From positions 1,178,001-1,242,000 of the forward strand of contig CM066923.1 in the NCBI GenBank assembly GCA_033964015.1: a stretch of 64,000 bases of DNA. Reading direction: 5' to 3'. Every line of letters starts with the position of its first letter. The first letter of the stretch is position 1. Shown here one piece after another: positions 1 to 10,800 of the stretch. A program made the position numbers and the translations under genes. This stretch comes from Scolanthus callimorphus. Taxonomy: Eukaryota; Cnidaria; Anthozoa; Actiniaria; Edwardsiidae. The notes beneath the pieces were generated by a model. That model was not told the DNA's origin and searched no databases. It worked only from the letters and a program-made list of their open reading frames with translations.

Positions 1-742
1 AAAGAACAAAAAGTAAGAAATCATCAACACCCTTATACCAGTACCGGTACACACCTAATACAATACACGTTTTAGAATAGAGTGGGATTCTCATAAAATA
101 GCAATTTCAATAAAGGCTGTTGGCTTTGCGAGTGGGCGAGTGCTCAAGACTACGCACCCAAACCAAAGGGCAGTATGGGTAGAAACTAAACATCCTATTT
201 TGATGATACCTCACTGGTTTGCATGCACAGAACTAGTAATGTCTAGCAGTTAGCTTAGCAACTCGCATGCGAGGAAGTCAATGGACAAGACAGGACGGCT
301 ATCCACAGGCTATTACTGTGCGCCAGCGAATGCGCCAGTGGGAAATCAGAAGACGACCTCATACTCAATACAGCGAGAATAAATGGACGATTCCAGCTGT
401 AAGCCCAAGTGGTGTCCCACTATCAGAATGCTGTGCGCGCTTTTTTAACAATCCCGCATCTACCGACATGCAGCGCGCGCGTGCGTATGTTATACCTGGA
501 ATCGTCCATTCAAGACCTCCTTTCCAGACAACTTTGCCATCTGGGCGCGTACAAAGGTCCATGGAGCACACACTTCACTTCACTTTTATTATATATGCGA
601 CAATAATTTAAATGCATTGAAGTGGGGGCTTATAAGAAAGCGTGTGTGCGTGTGGAGGGAGGGTGCTTTAATAATAGAAAATGTACGAAATGCTTTAGAA
701 GGGGGTAACCACTCTAATACCCAAGTATGATTTTTCTTTCAG
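1..742. other. Intron or upstream part of the calsequestrin-like gene
   Basis: No exon could be supported here. The first recognisable exon of the downstream gene starts at 743 in mid-codon, so earlier exons lie upstream, probably outside the window. The only structured content seen is a short inverted-repeat element at 382-510. The open frames across it are by-products of that repeat. Confidence 0.5.
382..510. mobile_element. MITE-like inverted-repeat element, GACGATTCCAG family, copy 1
   Basis: The ends are inverted copies of each other: AATGGACGATTCCAGCTGTA on the left, and the complement of GACGATTCCAGGTATAAC on the right. The same ends recur at 10589-10749 inside an HMBS intron, and a decayed relative lies near 1697-1812. 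There is no coding capacity and no clear target duplication. Confidence 0.6.
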
Positions 743-3640
743 ACAAGTTATAGCTAAAATACGTCTAGAAGATATTCACGAAACATGGGTAAGTTGTTTA
801 AAAACAAAATACCTTCAAGCAGTCAGTGTTTTGAAGCTCACAAGCCACCGTCACTGACTCTGTCCAGAGAGCGACAGTTGGCTAGCGCCTTTGCTAATAT
901 AACTATAAAAGAGCTGTATTACTCTTGAATATACGTTGTGTGGAAGAGAGCTGGAAAAGATCTAGCTACGCTAGGTATCTGGCATCCTAGCATATGCTAG
1001 AGGAACCAGCAGAGCTAGCGCGTGTTGCCTGGACTATCTAGCCATATTTTTATTGTATAGAGTCTATCCCGTTTCATTATCCATATCGACTGGCCATCAG
1101 ACCTAGCATTCCCCCGTCTACTCCCCGCCCCGTTTCAAGGACGTGCCGCTTGCCTCAAAGGGTGTGGCCCATCCCTTTGGACTATATGGATGCCTTGGAG
1201 ACGTAGGTACATATCGGGCCAAAGGTTTGAGGAGTGGGCAAAAGACAGTAGTATGCCTAATAGATTTGACGATAACATGCTTACAAGGGGAGTCGAGAGC
1301 GGCCTTGCACAGGCTAACTTGAGGATGGATGGCAGGAAACGCACTAACTGATAAAACTTCTCTTTCAAGTCTTCTAGAGTAGAGGGGCACCTGGTTATTT
1401 GTTTTGCTAAAGCTAAAACACCAGGTAAGCTTAACACACGAGAAAGAACAATAGTGGCTATACACCTTATGCTAAAGTAGTGTTGCTATTTCATTCTACA
1501 GAGGGGGCAAAGTTTTTCTCCTTGGTAAAGAATCTTGCGAAAAGCTACAAAGACCACGAGAAACTGACGTTTGTTTGGGTGGATCCAGAACCTTTTCCCA
1601 TGGTAAGTTGTCACTTACACGTGGTGGGCAAAGCTAGAAACCCGCGCACAACAAGCTCAGTTTTAGGACCGGTCGATATTGATTGCACGGGTACTGATCG
1701 ATTCCAGCTATACGCATGCTGCATGCCGGCAAATGAGAGGCATTTGTGACGAAAGCGCGTACTGCACCCTGGTTGTTGTGGGAAATTTAAAGTGCTGGAA
1801 GGGTCCATTCATCAAAAATAATGCTACTATAAATATCCCTAATACTACTATTCTAAGTACTACTACTACACTTCTCTTGGCATACCCCATTGTATCCGAT
1901 ACAAAAATAGTTTAAAACGCACGCGACGGCCACCTTACAACGAGGCTGAATTGCCAAAGTACGAAAATGTTGCTTTCAGTTCTTCGATAGTCGCAAAGAT
2001 ATAATGATGATTGTCACAATTTCGCGCCAAAATGAAACACGGCGGACAGAGTGAGGTGTGGAGTTCATGTGGTTAGCCGTATTGATCGCAGCTTTCCTCT
2101 GAGGGGCATATAGGAAAGGACAAGAGGTATGCGCTTTCAAGTTCACTCTCCATCTTACCGTAGACTGCTTGCCGTCCCTTATTTGGCGATCTTCCGTAGT
2201 CATTGCTACGCGCTTGTATGGGTGCCCTGTGGTGCGCTGAGCATGGGTAGAAACTCCAGACCCAAACAAGGCGCGTAGGTGAATAGGGCGCGTAGCAGGG
2301 ACTTTTTTCTTGTATTTAAGGATGGATAGTCACATCCAATCCAGCGACCTGACTTCAAAAAGGCGCAGGGCACTGCTTTGAGCACACAACAGGGCAACGT
2401 GATTAAGACGGAATCAGCAATGCACCCCCTGCCCATAATGCACTCTGCTTCGCTGACATTTCGATATCAGGGACTCGACAAAAAGTGTCCAGGTTAGAGT
2501 ATTTTACTGTACAAGCGCAAGAAAACTCGTAATAGTAGAATTCCTTTGCGTAATAAATCATGTAAACAAAGCAATACATTATTGGCAGGGTGAGATGGAT
2601 CCCTTAATGGGCGACATGATTCAATTAATAATATCCAAAATGATGCTGATTTACAGATGCGAGATTACTGGCAAAAATCCTACAGGATAGATGTCAACGA
2701 GCCAGCCCTCGGGGTGGTCGACCCTAAAATGGTAAGCTTACAGTGATGGCAATGGTGGATCCAGAAGTGAAAAGGGCCGGGTTGAATGTAGCCTACTAGC
2801 CGTCTCTCCAGTGGGTTTTTTCGGATTTTTTGGGCGCGCGGGATTCCTGTGTCGCGGGGGGAAAGAAGAGAAAGGAACCACAGGAATCCCGCGCACCAAA
2901 AAAAATCAAATTCCGAAAAGGAGAGCCGGCTAGCAGGCTAGGGTGAATGCTTGTGTCAGAATGGTTGATCACACAAAGGTTAAAGAAAGAAATTAGTAAT
3001 AAGAGGGGTAGATCTGCCTATGCATGGAGATTTCCACTCAAGCATTTGAATTACAGGGACAAAAGATGGGGGCGTAGCCAGGGGGGCCCAGGGGGCTGCG
3101 GCCCCCCCTTTCTCGGGAGATTTTCCTATACATTTACTGTATTTGCTTTCGTCCCATGTTTTCATTATTCCCCCCCCCCCCCCCCCCCAACCAAAATTCC
3201 TGGAAAATTACCCAGAAGACTCCAAGAACGAGTTAGGTTGAAGAGCGCCTTTTCGTGGAGCGCATGCAAGCGTCTGGGATGAGTTAGTCAAGCACCTGAA
3301 CTGTCTCCCTCATTTGTATTGTGGTCGACTAGATTAGGATTGAGCTATTCTATTGCTATATCCATAAAGACAACTTTGTTACAGAAGTATTTCACCAGAA
3401 ATGTACGGAAAAGCGCAAAATATGACTGATCTACTTATCTCAGATTGAGATTTAACACATTCTTCTCTTCAGAATAAAAGTTCGTGGTTCAAATCTAAAA
3501 GCAAGGAACCAAAACTTCGCCATCTTCAGCAGTGGATAAAAGACGTCCTTGCCAATAAGGTCCAGTACCTTGCAACTGAACCCGACCAGCCAGCACAGGG
3601 TTCCCATCAAAGAAATGCACCTAACAAAGAGGAACTTTGA
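743..3640 (+). CDS. Calsequestrin-like protein, 3' part, five exons
   Basis: Exons are 743-788, 1370-1424, 1502-1602, 2657-2731 and 3473-3640, all with GT-AG introns and matching phase. They give 147 residues plus stop, beginning inside a codon. Calsequestrins are thioredoxin-fold calcium-buffering proteins of the ER/SR lumen. Matches to the third thioredoxin domain appear in order: an ETW end to the linker helix, a HLVICFAKA strand, the signature VWVDPEPFP (vertebrate IWIDPDDFP), then YWQKSYRIDV...ALGVV, and the final amphipathic QQWIKDVL helix. The last exon ends in KEEL, a KDEL-type ER retrieval signal. Vertebrate calsequestrins have a long Asp/Glu tail here. This tail is short and not strongly acidic, so low-affinity calcium binding may be reduced. 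Alternatives are another thioredoxin-domain ER protein, but the DPxxFP motif and exon order favour calsequestrin. The 5' part is missing from the window. Confidence 0.82.
1697..1812. repeat. Decayed relative of the GACGATTCCAG MITE
   Basis: This segment lies in the third visible intron of the calsequestrin-like gene. It has a left end GATCGATTCCAGCTATACGC and a weaker right end near GGGTCCATTC. It resembles 382-510 and 10589-10749. Its limits are uncertain. Confidence 0.35.
3066..3195. repeat. Dispersed G/C-rich repeat, GGGGCGTAGCCAGGGGGGCC family, copy 1
   Basis: The copy starts with GGGGGCGTAGCCAGGGGGGC. It continues through CCATACATTTACTGT-like sequence and TTTCGTCCCATGTTTTCA, and ends in a long C run. 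The same order of blocks recurs at about 33113-33235. It sits in the last calsequestrin intron. Confidence 0.6.
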
Positions 3641-4303
3641 TGGCTGACCTTTGGTAAAATTATTATCGTAGATAGGATTACTTTGCATGACTTTAGGCAT
3701 TTTAAATTTTAAAAGAAAAATAGCAGTGCAAGGATATGTAGGTCATGGATATTCTTTTCCATGTGGGAATCAGACAATATTTTCTACCTCCTTGGAATTA
3801 TGCATGGATTGGTGACGTCATACCCCAAAGGAAATTTTCTAGCTTGTACTTTAAAGTTCTTTTAGATAAATTTTAGATTACTCTGTCCCCAAGATTTTGT
3901 AGCAAATAGATGATGTCACTATTACATCCAAATTGATGCAAGATGTTTGTCTTTATGAATGTTTGACAACATCCATTGATCTTATTCAAATGGTTCGATA
4001 ATATATATAGTAAGAAGCTGCTAAAGTCTTGGTGGTCTTCATTATCATACCCCGTTCTAGAGAGCATTTCGTAAATGATACCCTGTTCTATCGGCTGAAG
4101 GAAAAAAAATTGGACCCTGTTTGGTGTCACATGCCTTTTTAGCCCTTGAAAGGGAGTAACCCCTTCCCCCTGGGCTCTATTTTCTGTTGACCCCATTTTC
4201 ATTGTACAGGTAAACTGCCCCATATTAACACTGTCTTTGAGTTGCATGGAAACCCATTGCCAAAGCTTTTGTTTAAATATTTTCCAGACAAATACCTATT
4301 TAA

Positions 4304-4406
4304 CAATTAGACCTCAAGGCCGAATGTGCTATGATGAATAGACCATGAGGCCGAAGGCCGAATGGTCTATTGATATCATAGCACATGAGGACGAGAGGTC
4401 TAATTG
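4304..4406. repeat. Near-perfect hairpin palindrome of about 103 bp
   Basis: The arms begin with CAATTAGACCTC and end with GAGGTCTAATTG, and include TGTGCTATGAT / ATCATAGCACA and ATAGACCAT / ATGGTCTAT. The centre holds two GGCCGAA blocks. It looks like a foldback or MITE remnant in the intergenic DNA. Confidence 0.7.
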
Positions 4407-4408
4407 TT

Positions 4409-4597
4409 TTAGTATAAACCAACTAGTTGGTCGGTTTTGGCAATGAATGCCATTATTTTATGTTGAAAAAATCAAGTTTTCTTGCAAAGAAAGGTGGTGG
4501 TTTTGCCAGGCACGGTCTATCACTAATAGACCATTAGTAGCTCAGCCAATCAGAATGCAGGATTTGTAATAGACCATTAGTTGGTTTATACTAATAA
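4409..4597. mobile_element. Inverted-repeat element with TTAGTATAAACCAACTAGTTGG ends
   Basis: The left end has AGTATAAACCAACTAGTTGG. The right end has its near complement CCATTAGTTGGTTTATACT, closing at 4597. Internal AATAGACCATTAG motifs match arms of the neighbouring 4304-4406 hairpin, so the two may be parts of one element. Confidence 0.5.
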
Positions 4598-4690
4598 GAG
4601 ATATATTATAATTACAGATAACTGATTTTTTGAATATAGATATGAAATCATATTTAGCTTCTTTGGAGCATTTTGAAATGTGAAGCTCTA

Positions 4691-4696
4691 AATAAA
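4691..4696 (+). terminator. Candidate poly(A) signal AATAAA for the calsequestrin-like gene
   Basis: This AATAAA hexamer lies about 1.05 kb after the stop codon at 3640. Using it would give a long 3' UTR that includes the hairpin at 4304. Support is positional only. Confidence 0.3.
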
Positions 4697-4729
4697 AGTC
4701 AACACAGAACATCATGTATGTAAAAATAT

Positions 4730-4735
4730 TTTATT
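4730..4735 (-). terminator. Poly(A) signal AATAAA for HMBS
   Basis: TTTATT on the + strand reads AATAAA on the minus strand, about 87 bp beyond the HMBS stop codon at 4822-4824. That is a typical distance for a short 3' UTR. Confidence 0.55.
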
Positions 4736-4821
4736 TGAATGGTATTGTGGGATTGATAGAATGGATAGGTCATAACAATTGTGTACAATTTCCTCTAAAA
4801 TTAATTTCTTGAGAACATTTG

Positions 4822-7800
4822 CTAATATTTGGTTGCTTCATTTTCTGCTCTTGCCACCTCAAGGATTTTCTCTGCACCTTGGCTAATAAGTAACTCTGCC
4901 AACCTTGTTCCCAGGGCTTCCCCAGCATGCACGGCAGCACTCATCCTCTGGGGTATAAGAATGGATGACACACCCAGTGTAGGCTCCTGACCTTGACCTT
5001 GGTTAGTTTCAGGGGGGACATCTACTGTGAGTGTCTCTTGGACACATTGCGAGCCATCAAGGCTCAGTACAGCACCAGTAATTGAAAGCTGAAAATGGAT
5101 CAAACAGCATATATACTTGGATTTTACCAGTTGAAAAGTCCAGAGGCATAAATACTACGGAATCCACCGTAGTGTGGAATGGGCACTAGATTTCATATCG
5201 CTACCACGCCCACTTTTGTCTGCGGTCACGCCTACTTTCTATAACGGCCGCAAACACAATGGCGGGAGTGTTGACGAAGTCGGGAAGACTTTATAAGAGA
5301 GGAAAAGCCTTATCTGAGGATATAAAGAGTAATATCATTCAAGATATAGTAGAGGAAGGTGGTGATATTGCCACTGGATTCTTTGCAGGAAGTTTTTCAG
5401 AAGTTGCTAGAAAATACAAGATCAAGTACGATACCGCGAAGAAAACGTGGAACTCTTTCATCGAAACAAGAAATCTCGCTGAGCGGCGCTACAGCTCTGG
5501 TGTAAAGCATCTACAGCAACATGACTTAGATTTTATACGCTTTTTGAAGACGAGCAGAGCCTCTATAACAACCGGAGAGCTGTATAGAAATGTGAATCAG
5601 TTCTGCAATGTCGCTGGCGGAACGTCGTTTACCGCAATTCGTAGGGCTGTTCAGAATCATTTGACCGATCGCAAATGGACATGGAAGAAAATGACACGAC
5701 CCCTCGCTGAAAAATTCACAGCAGATAATGTTAACTATTGCCAGGAATACATAGACTATATTTATTCGGTTGATCCATACAAACTGAAGTTTTTCGATGA
5801 AAGCGGAATAAAATTGCCCGATGTTGGGAACCCAAGATACGGGCACAGTGAACTGGGAACTCCAGCAGTTGAGATCATGAGAAATATGAACTCTCCTAAT
5901 ATTACCCTCAGTTTGATGTGTGGACTTGATGGTGTAATCTACGCTAATACTGTCTGCGGCTCAAGCAATTCATTAACATTTCTCAACTTTTTTGAGGAGT
6001 CGAAAAACGTATTGTTGCCGGATGGACGGCCACCATATTCATACGGAGATCATATCATTATGGATAATGCCTCTATTCACCATTTTAGGGCCGGACAAGC
6101 ACTTGGTGGGTGGCTGGACGATATTGGATGTGCTCTGGTTTACCTGCCTAAATATTCACCTGAGCTAAATCCAGCTGAAAATGTCTTTAACAAACTTAAA
6201 ACAATTCTCAGAAGGTTTGAATATCGAAATCTCTTGAGAAACGACTTGCAAGTGGCTGTGCTACAAGCACTACAAGAAATCACCCCCCATGACATGCAAG
6301 GTTTTTTTAGGTACACTGGCTACATCGATTAGAAGCTTAGTTAGAAGGATTCAACGGGATAAAGCGCGCGCAATACACGGTATTAAACTAACTGCCTTCC
6401 CACACCTTAAGATCTGTTCTTAGTGGGCTCTGTTGTTATGAAAATTAAAGCATGTTTTAAAAGCCTAGAGAAAAAGGTTTAGTAACTCTGTGTTCATTTC
6501 CATTAGCTTGTACAAGCTTGATAACATTGATAATGGGTGGTTCGACAAAGAGTTTTGAAAAGGGAGGCTGCAAAAGTAAACAAATCTTCCCGCAATTAAA
6601 CTACAGCCAACGGTCGGCAGGTGTAAAGTACAGGTCACAGGTCGCAGGTCACAGGTCGCAGGTCACAGGTCACAGGTCACAGGTCGCAGGTCACAGGTCA
6701 CAGGTCGCAGGTCACAGGTCGCAGGTCACAGGTATTTTTAAGAAGGTAGATTGACTTTTATAAAAAATAACACCCCTCTCTACATCCTGTTCTCTTTCAA
6801 ATGCGATGTTTATTACAATAATGCGCATTATTGATTGTGGGCGACTGCAGGGAGCCCACGAGACTTATCTCGACAGGGCTTCGGATCACAGGTGATATTT
6901 TTAGTACTCATATAAAAATACACCTGAACTTCTCTTTGTACTTTTGCTCGAAGATCGGTTTGCTAATTACCCATAAAATTCGCAATGCTGTATCGCCACG
7001 TACTTTTGGCAATTGGTTGTCATTCATTTTTACGTACTAATATCTACAAATATCTACTATCTACATGATGTCAGCCTAGCAACATACCGAGACAGAAAAC
7101 ATCCATTTCCATTGGCTGATTTAGGGAATGTATTGCAATATTTCTGATTGAATTCGGTAAACGAGTAATAAAACTTTGTTTAAAGAAGACTATTTCAAGA
7201 TGTCTACACGTAATTCATGTTCTGGTATCGACTGAAAACAACAACAAAAGAGTGGCTCACTAGGGCTGCACTTTAAAAAAGTGCAGGATAATTAGACACA
7301 CGGTGCATTTAATGAGGATTGTAATTATACATAAATAAAAAATAAGACTACATCAATAAAGGGAAGAACTATGTTCATTCCAGATAAACATGGATACACA
7401 AATATCAAGGACTTCAAAATTTCTGCTGTCGTCGCAACGTCCATCGAATGTAAATGTATAACTAACTCAGTTCAGTACAAACGAATACAGTAAAAACCCG
7501 CATATAAGAACCTGAATTTGAAGAACCTGTAAGGCTAGAATTATCCATATTGTGTAAAAACCCATGTTTCCTAATTTATTTTAGGCTAAAATTCTAGGTT
7601 CTTATACGCGGGTTTTTACAGTACCAGTTCACTTACCAAAATATAACATGTTTTTCTTCAACAACGCACTCAGTTCAGTGTTTCAAAAAATGTTTACAAA
7701 CGAATACGAAATTGACTTACCAAATGAAGTCAAGATGGCATTGTCTTTTAGTATAATCTGTAATGTTAACAACATAACATGTTGTTCTTCAACGCACTCA

Positions 7801-10800
7801 GTTCAATGTTCAATGTTTCAAAAAATCTTACAAACGATTTTTTATAAAAGTCATACCTTCTTAAAAATACCTGTGACCTGCGACCTGTGACCTGCGACCT
7901 GCGACCTGTGACCTGTGACCTGTGACCTGTGACCTGTGACCTGTGACCTGTGACCTGCGACCTGTGACCTGCGACCTGTGACCTGCGACCTGTGACCTGT
8001 GACCTGTGACCTGTGACCTGTGACCTGTGACCTGCGACCTGTGGCCTGCGACCTGTGACCTGTACTTTACACCTGCCGGCCAACGGTCTGGTCTCATACA
8101 TGGTCAATCAAAATATACACAAGAAAATCGAGGCAAGATTACACACGCATTCGAAACATGAATGGCCTAAGAAATAGAGATAGATCTGTAAAACAATTTA
8201 AAATAATTTTTGGATAACTTTTGGTTGAGGAGTATTTTCACAGTTTTCTCAGGGGCGATAAGTAACAGGGCGCGACATAACTTATATTCCACGAAGAGAG
8301 AAAACTCTCAACTCGCAAGCACTGTTCAACACAAAATACTAATAAATGTTCTGAATAATTATTCTACTGACATCAAGATCTAGCGGGAACTCTAACGATT
8401 CAGTAATGTTCCAAGTTTTCAACAACCAAACGAGTTTTATTTTAATTAAAATGATTTAGTATTAAGCGGAATCTGTCTTACCTCTACAGACACATCTCAA
8501 TAGATTTTGACAAACAATTAAGATTATTCAACACAACGTGAAATTGAAGGCTGGGATTCAACAAAACAGTTTTAACATTCTATGCGATCTTTCTGTGTAA
8601 AACAAATTGTCACAGCATCGTCCATAGTATTCTTCTAACAGTCTACACAACAAGTTTACAATTTTTACACTGCTCTGAAAACAAACAGCGCATGCATCTG
8701 TTATTTACCATGTTCATTCACCTTCTTCTACAAGTTTTGCCGCTTCAAACAAAAGGGAGAGTCCAAATTCATTGTCATTGTTTCTCTGTTCTTTCAAGCT
8801 TTCGTTGATAGCAAGTTGTATTTGGTACTGTTCCTCATCTATAAGTTCTGGCGCATCAAGTTGTTTTGTCGAGGTCGAACTCGAAGTACAAGTCGAGTTA
8901 GGTAAAACACCTTTCCCTGGGAAAACGATGCCTTTCTGCTCCCATAACTTCCTTACTGGATTGCTCTTAGTTTCAATGTGAGATGGAGTATTTTCTCGTT
9001 CGAAGAACTGCTCGTCATATTCGTTGATAAGTCTCTGAATTTCATGTGGCGACGGAACTCTACCACCGCAGGCTCTTTCTAGCTTTCTTGTATCAGTAGT
9101 GACTACTAACCAATTGGGAACTTTTGCCCCCGATGCTGCCTGTCTCAGGTATTTCTCAGGGTTACTATTTATTAGCATCGTTTGCACCTTGGAGGCAAAA
9201 GTAGTTTGACTTGAAGTAAAGCTTTCTCGCTTGGATTTGATGTCGAGCTCTAACTGCTTTAGTTTTCCCCTCAAGCCGTTCAGTTCTGTTTTCAATGACT
9301 TATGGTATTTGTCTTCTGCCGGGTGGCGCTTGATATCTTTACAGAAAGATGCAGAAACACACGAACCAAACGAGCATACAGTTTTATTGTGTCCGGCCGT
9401 ATGACAATTCGAACATAAAGGCTTTTTCTTGTCAGGGTTATTCGGGTCTTGCTTGAAGCTGTTTTCAAGTTCTAAAAGTTGGTTTCCTTTCTTTATCACG
9501 GCTTGCTTGATGGCTTGTTTGTCAGCGTCGAGTTTTCTGAAGAAAATGTCAGTTGGAGATTCATAATTGAATTCTTCTGTTGTAGATGCAAACTGTGTTT
9601 CCAACCGTTTTGCTGATTTAGTTTTTTTAGTTGCATGCGAAAGTTTTTCACCCTTCTATAGAGGACTAGGCGAAGGTGACGTTCGAAGTCGCTTTTCCGA
9701 CGCTCGCCTGTTTTGCGGTGTTTGAGCTAGTTCGCAAACTCTTAGCTCTATTATTTTCAGGTTTTCTCTTTTGGAATCCTTAGCCATCTCTATCATATCG
9801 ATGAAACTTTCAATGTCTTCCGGAGGAAGGTCAATCCAATCGACATCGTCCAGGTATTTGACGTTTACAGCTTTCCCTTCCAGACTTGAAAAGCGATCCG
9901 TAATACGGCCCAAAAGGGTTTCAAAATCTAACGCTTTCACGTCTAGTTCATTCACAAAGAACTTCACGCAACGCTCGTTTGGTCCCCTAACCTTGAATTC
10001 GAAACGCGTCTCCATTTCGTGGTTCTGAATAAACGCCACAAAGAAAAATTTCCTTTCACGGCAATAAATATGAATGATGAATGAAAGTTGGCAGCGCTAC
10101 GTCGAGGCAGACCGTAAATCTTTCCGAGAAATGGGCGTGACCGCAGACAAAAGTGGGCGTGGTAGCGATATGAAATCTAGTGCCCATTCCACACTACGGT
10201 GGATTCCGTAGTAACATTTTGTATTAGTTGACAGGGTTAACATTGTTAAGGGAATTAAAACAAATCCACATAGAAACACGTTTTTGGCTTTGGTTTTAAA
10301 TTATTTTTGCTGCTTTTAAAGCTTTTGATATGTTTAAGTCTAACAGGAAAGTGTATTCAAGTGACATACCTTCTGGTTTATGAGTTTGCTGCACACCCCG
10401 ACAGGAACACTACAGCCTCCTTGCTAAAACAGGACAAACACATTCTTGGTTTTATATCTATAGCAATGCACAACAATGGCTGATACTGGTGTGATTTTGG
10501 GGGATTTTACTGTGCAAGTACTTTAACAAGGCCATCCGGTGCCGTGTAGAATTGTAAAACTTGTAGACTTTTTCTTTCTTCTTAAAATAATAGACGATTC
10601 CAGCTATAACGCTGCATGTTGGTAGATGTGTGACATTTGTGGAACAAACTTTTAAAAAGAGCATGCTGCATTCTGGTAGTAGTGGGACACGGTTTTGCCA
10701 TTTCTGAATAAAGAAGAGGGTGCACGCTTATAGCTGGAATCATCCATTCTAGGATGTTTTTTGTATTGCCATGATTGTTTCAAGAAGATTAAGTTCTTTT

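Larger units (their letters stand above)
3641..4821. other. Convergent intergenic region between calsequestrin-like gene and HMBS
   Basis: This is the shared 3' flank of two convergent genes. It holds two inverted-repeat structures at 4304-4406 and 4409-4597, and poly(A) signals for both strands 39 bp apart. No coding exon was supported. Confidence 0.6.
6615..8078. mobile_element. Nested 1,464-bp non-autonomous DNA transposon with 9-bp target duplication
   Basis: It is bounded by GCCAACGGT at 6606-6614 and 8079-8087. The ends are inverted: CGGCAGGTGTAAAGTAC on the left and GTACTTTACACCTGCCG on the right. Just inside, both ends carry arrays of a 7-bp unit. Inside those come matching inverted blocks AGGTATTTTTAAGAAGGTA and TACCTTCTTAAAAATACCT. 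No transposase was found in the interior, which is AT-rich and contains a 134-bp MITE. A 9-bp duplication fits Mutator-like or Merlin-like elements, but the family is not assigned. Confidence 0.85.
5155..10211. mobile_element. 5,057-bp Tc1/mariner-IS630 superfamily transposon carrying two genes
   Basis: The element has a TA duplication at 5153-5154 and 10212-10213. Its 78-bp terminal inverted repeats are identical over their full length, which points to recent insertion. It carries a DD37E transposase (5259-6332, +) and an opposing PB1/zinc-knuckle gene (10015-8714, -). Between their 3' ends sits a nested element (6615-8078). The whole unit lies in the last HMBS intron and does not touch a splice site. 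Family members usually encode only a transposase, so the second gene is unusual. Confidence 0.93.

Noticed and set aside
267..611. 114-residue open frame near the window start
   Set aside because: It overlaps a MITE, and a minus-strand frame is equally open. No domain was recognised.
1118..1465. Minus-strand open frames over the calsequestrin exon
   Set aside because: They are shadows of the + strand exon 1370-1424, which fits the protein family and splice phase.
5259..6332. Bacterial IS630 contamination
   Set aside because: The element sits in a eukaryotic intron with TA duplication and shares the locus with eukaryote-type PB1/knuckle coding and MITEs.
6518..6754. Open frame through the left heptamer array
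   Set aside because: It is a repeat artefact. The array is open because of the base composition of AGGTCRC, and the frame has no domain or start context.
6632..8061. CRISPR-like array
   Set aside because: Units are contiguous 7-mers with no unique spacers, in a eukaryotic intron.
7766..8107. Open frames through the right heptamer array on the minus strand
   Set aside because: Two overlapping frames are both open across the repeat, which is expected for a simple repeat and not for a gene.
9605..9658. Small intron joining the PB1 and knuckle parts
   Set aside because: The GTGAAA donor lies after the TAG, and no GT donor with a reasonable context precedes it, so splicing would not remove the stop.
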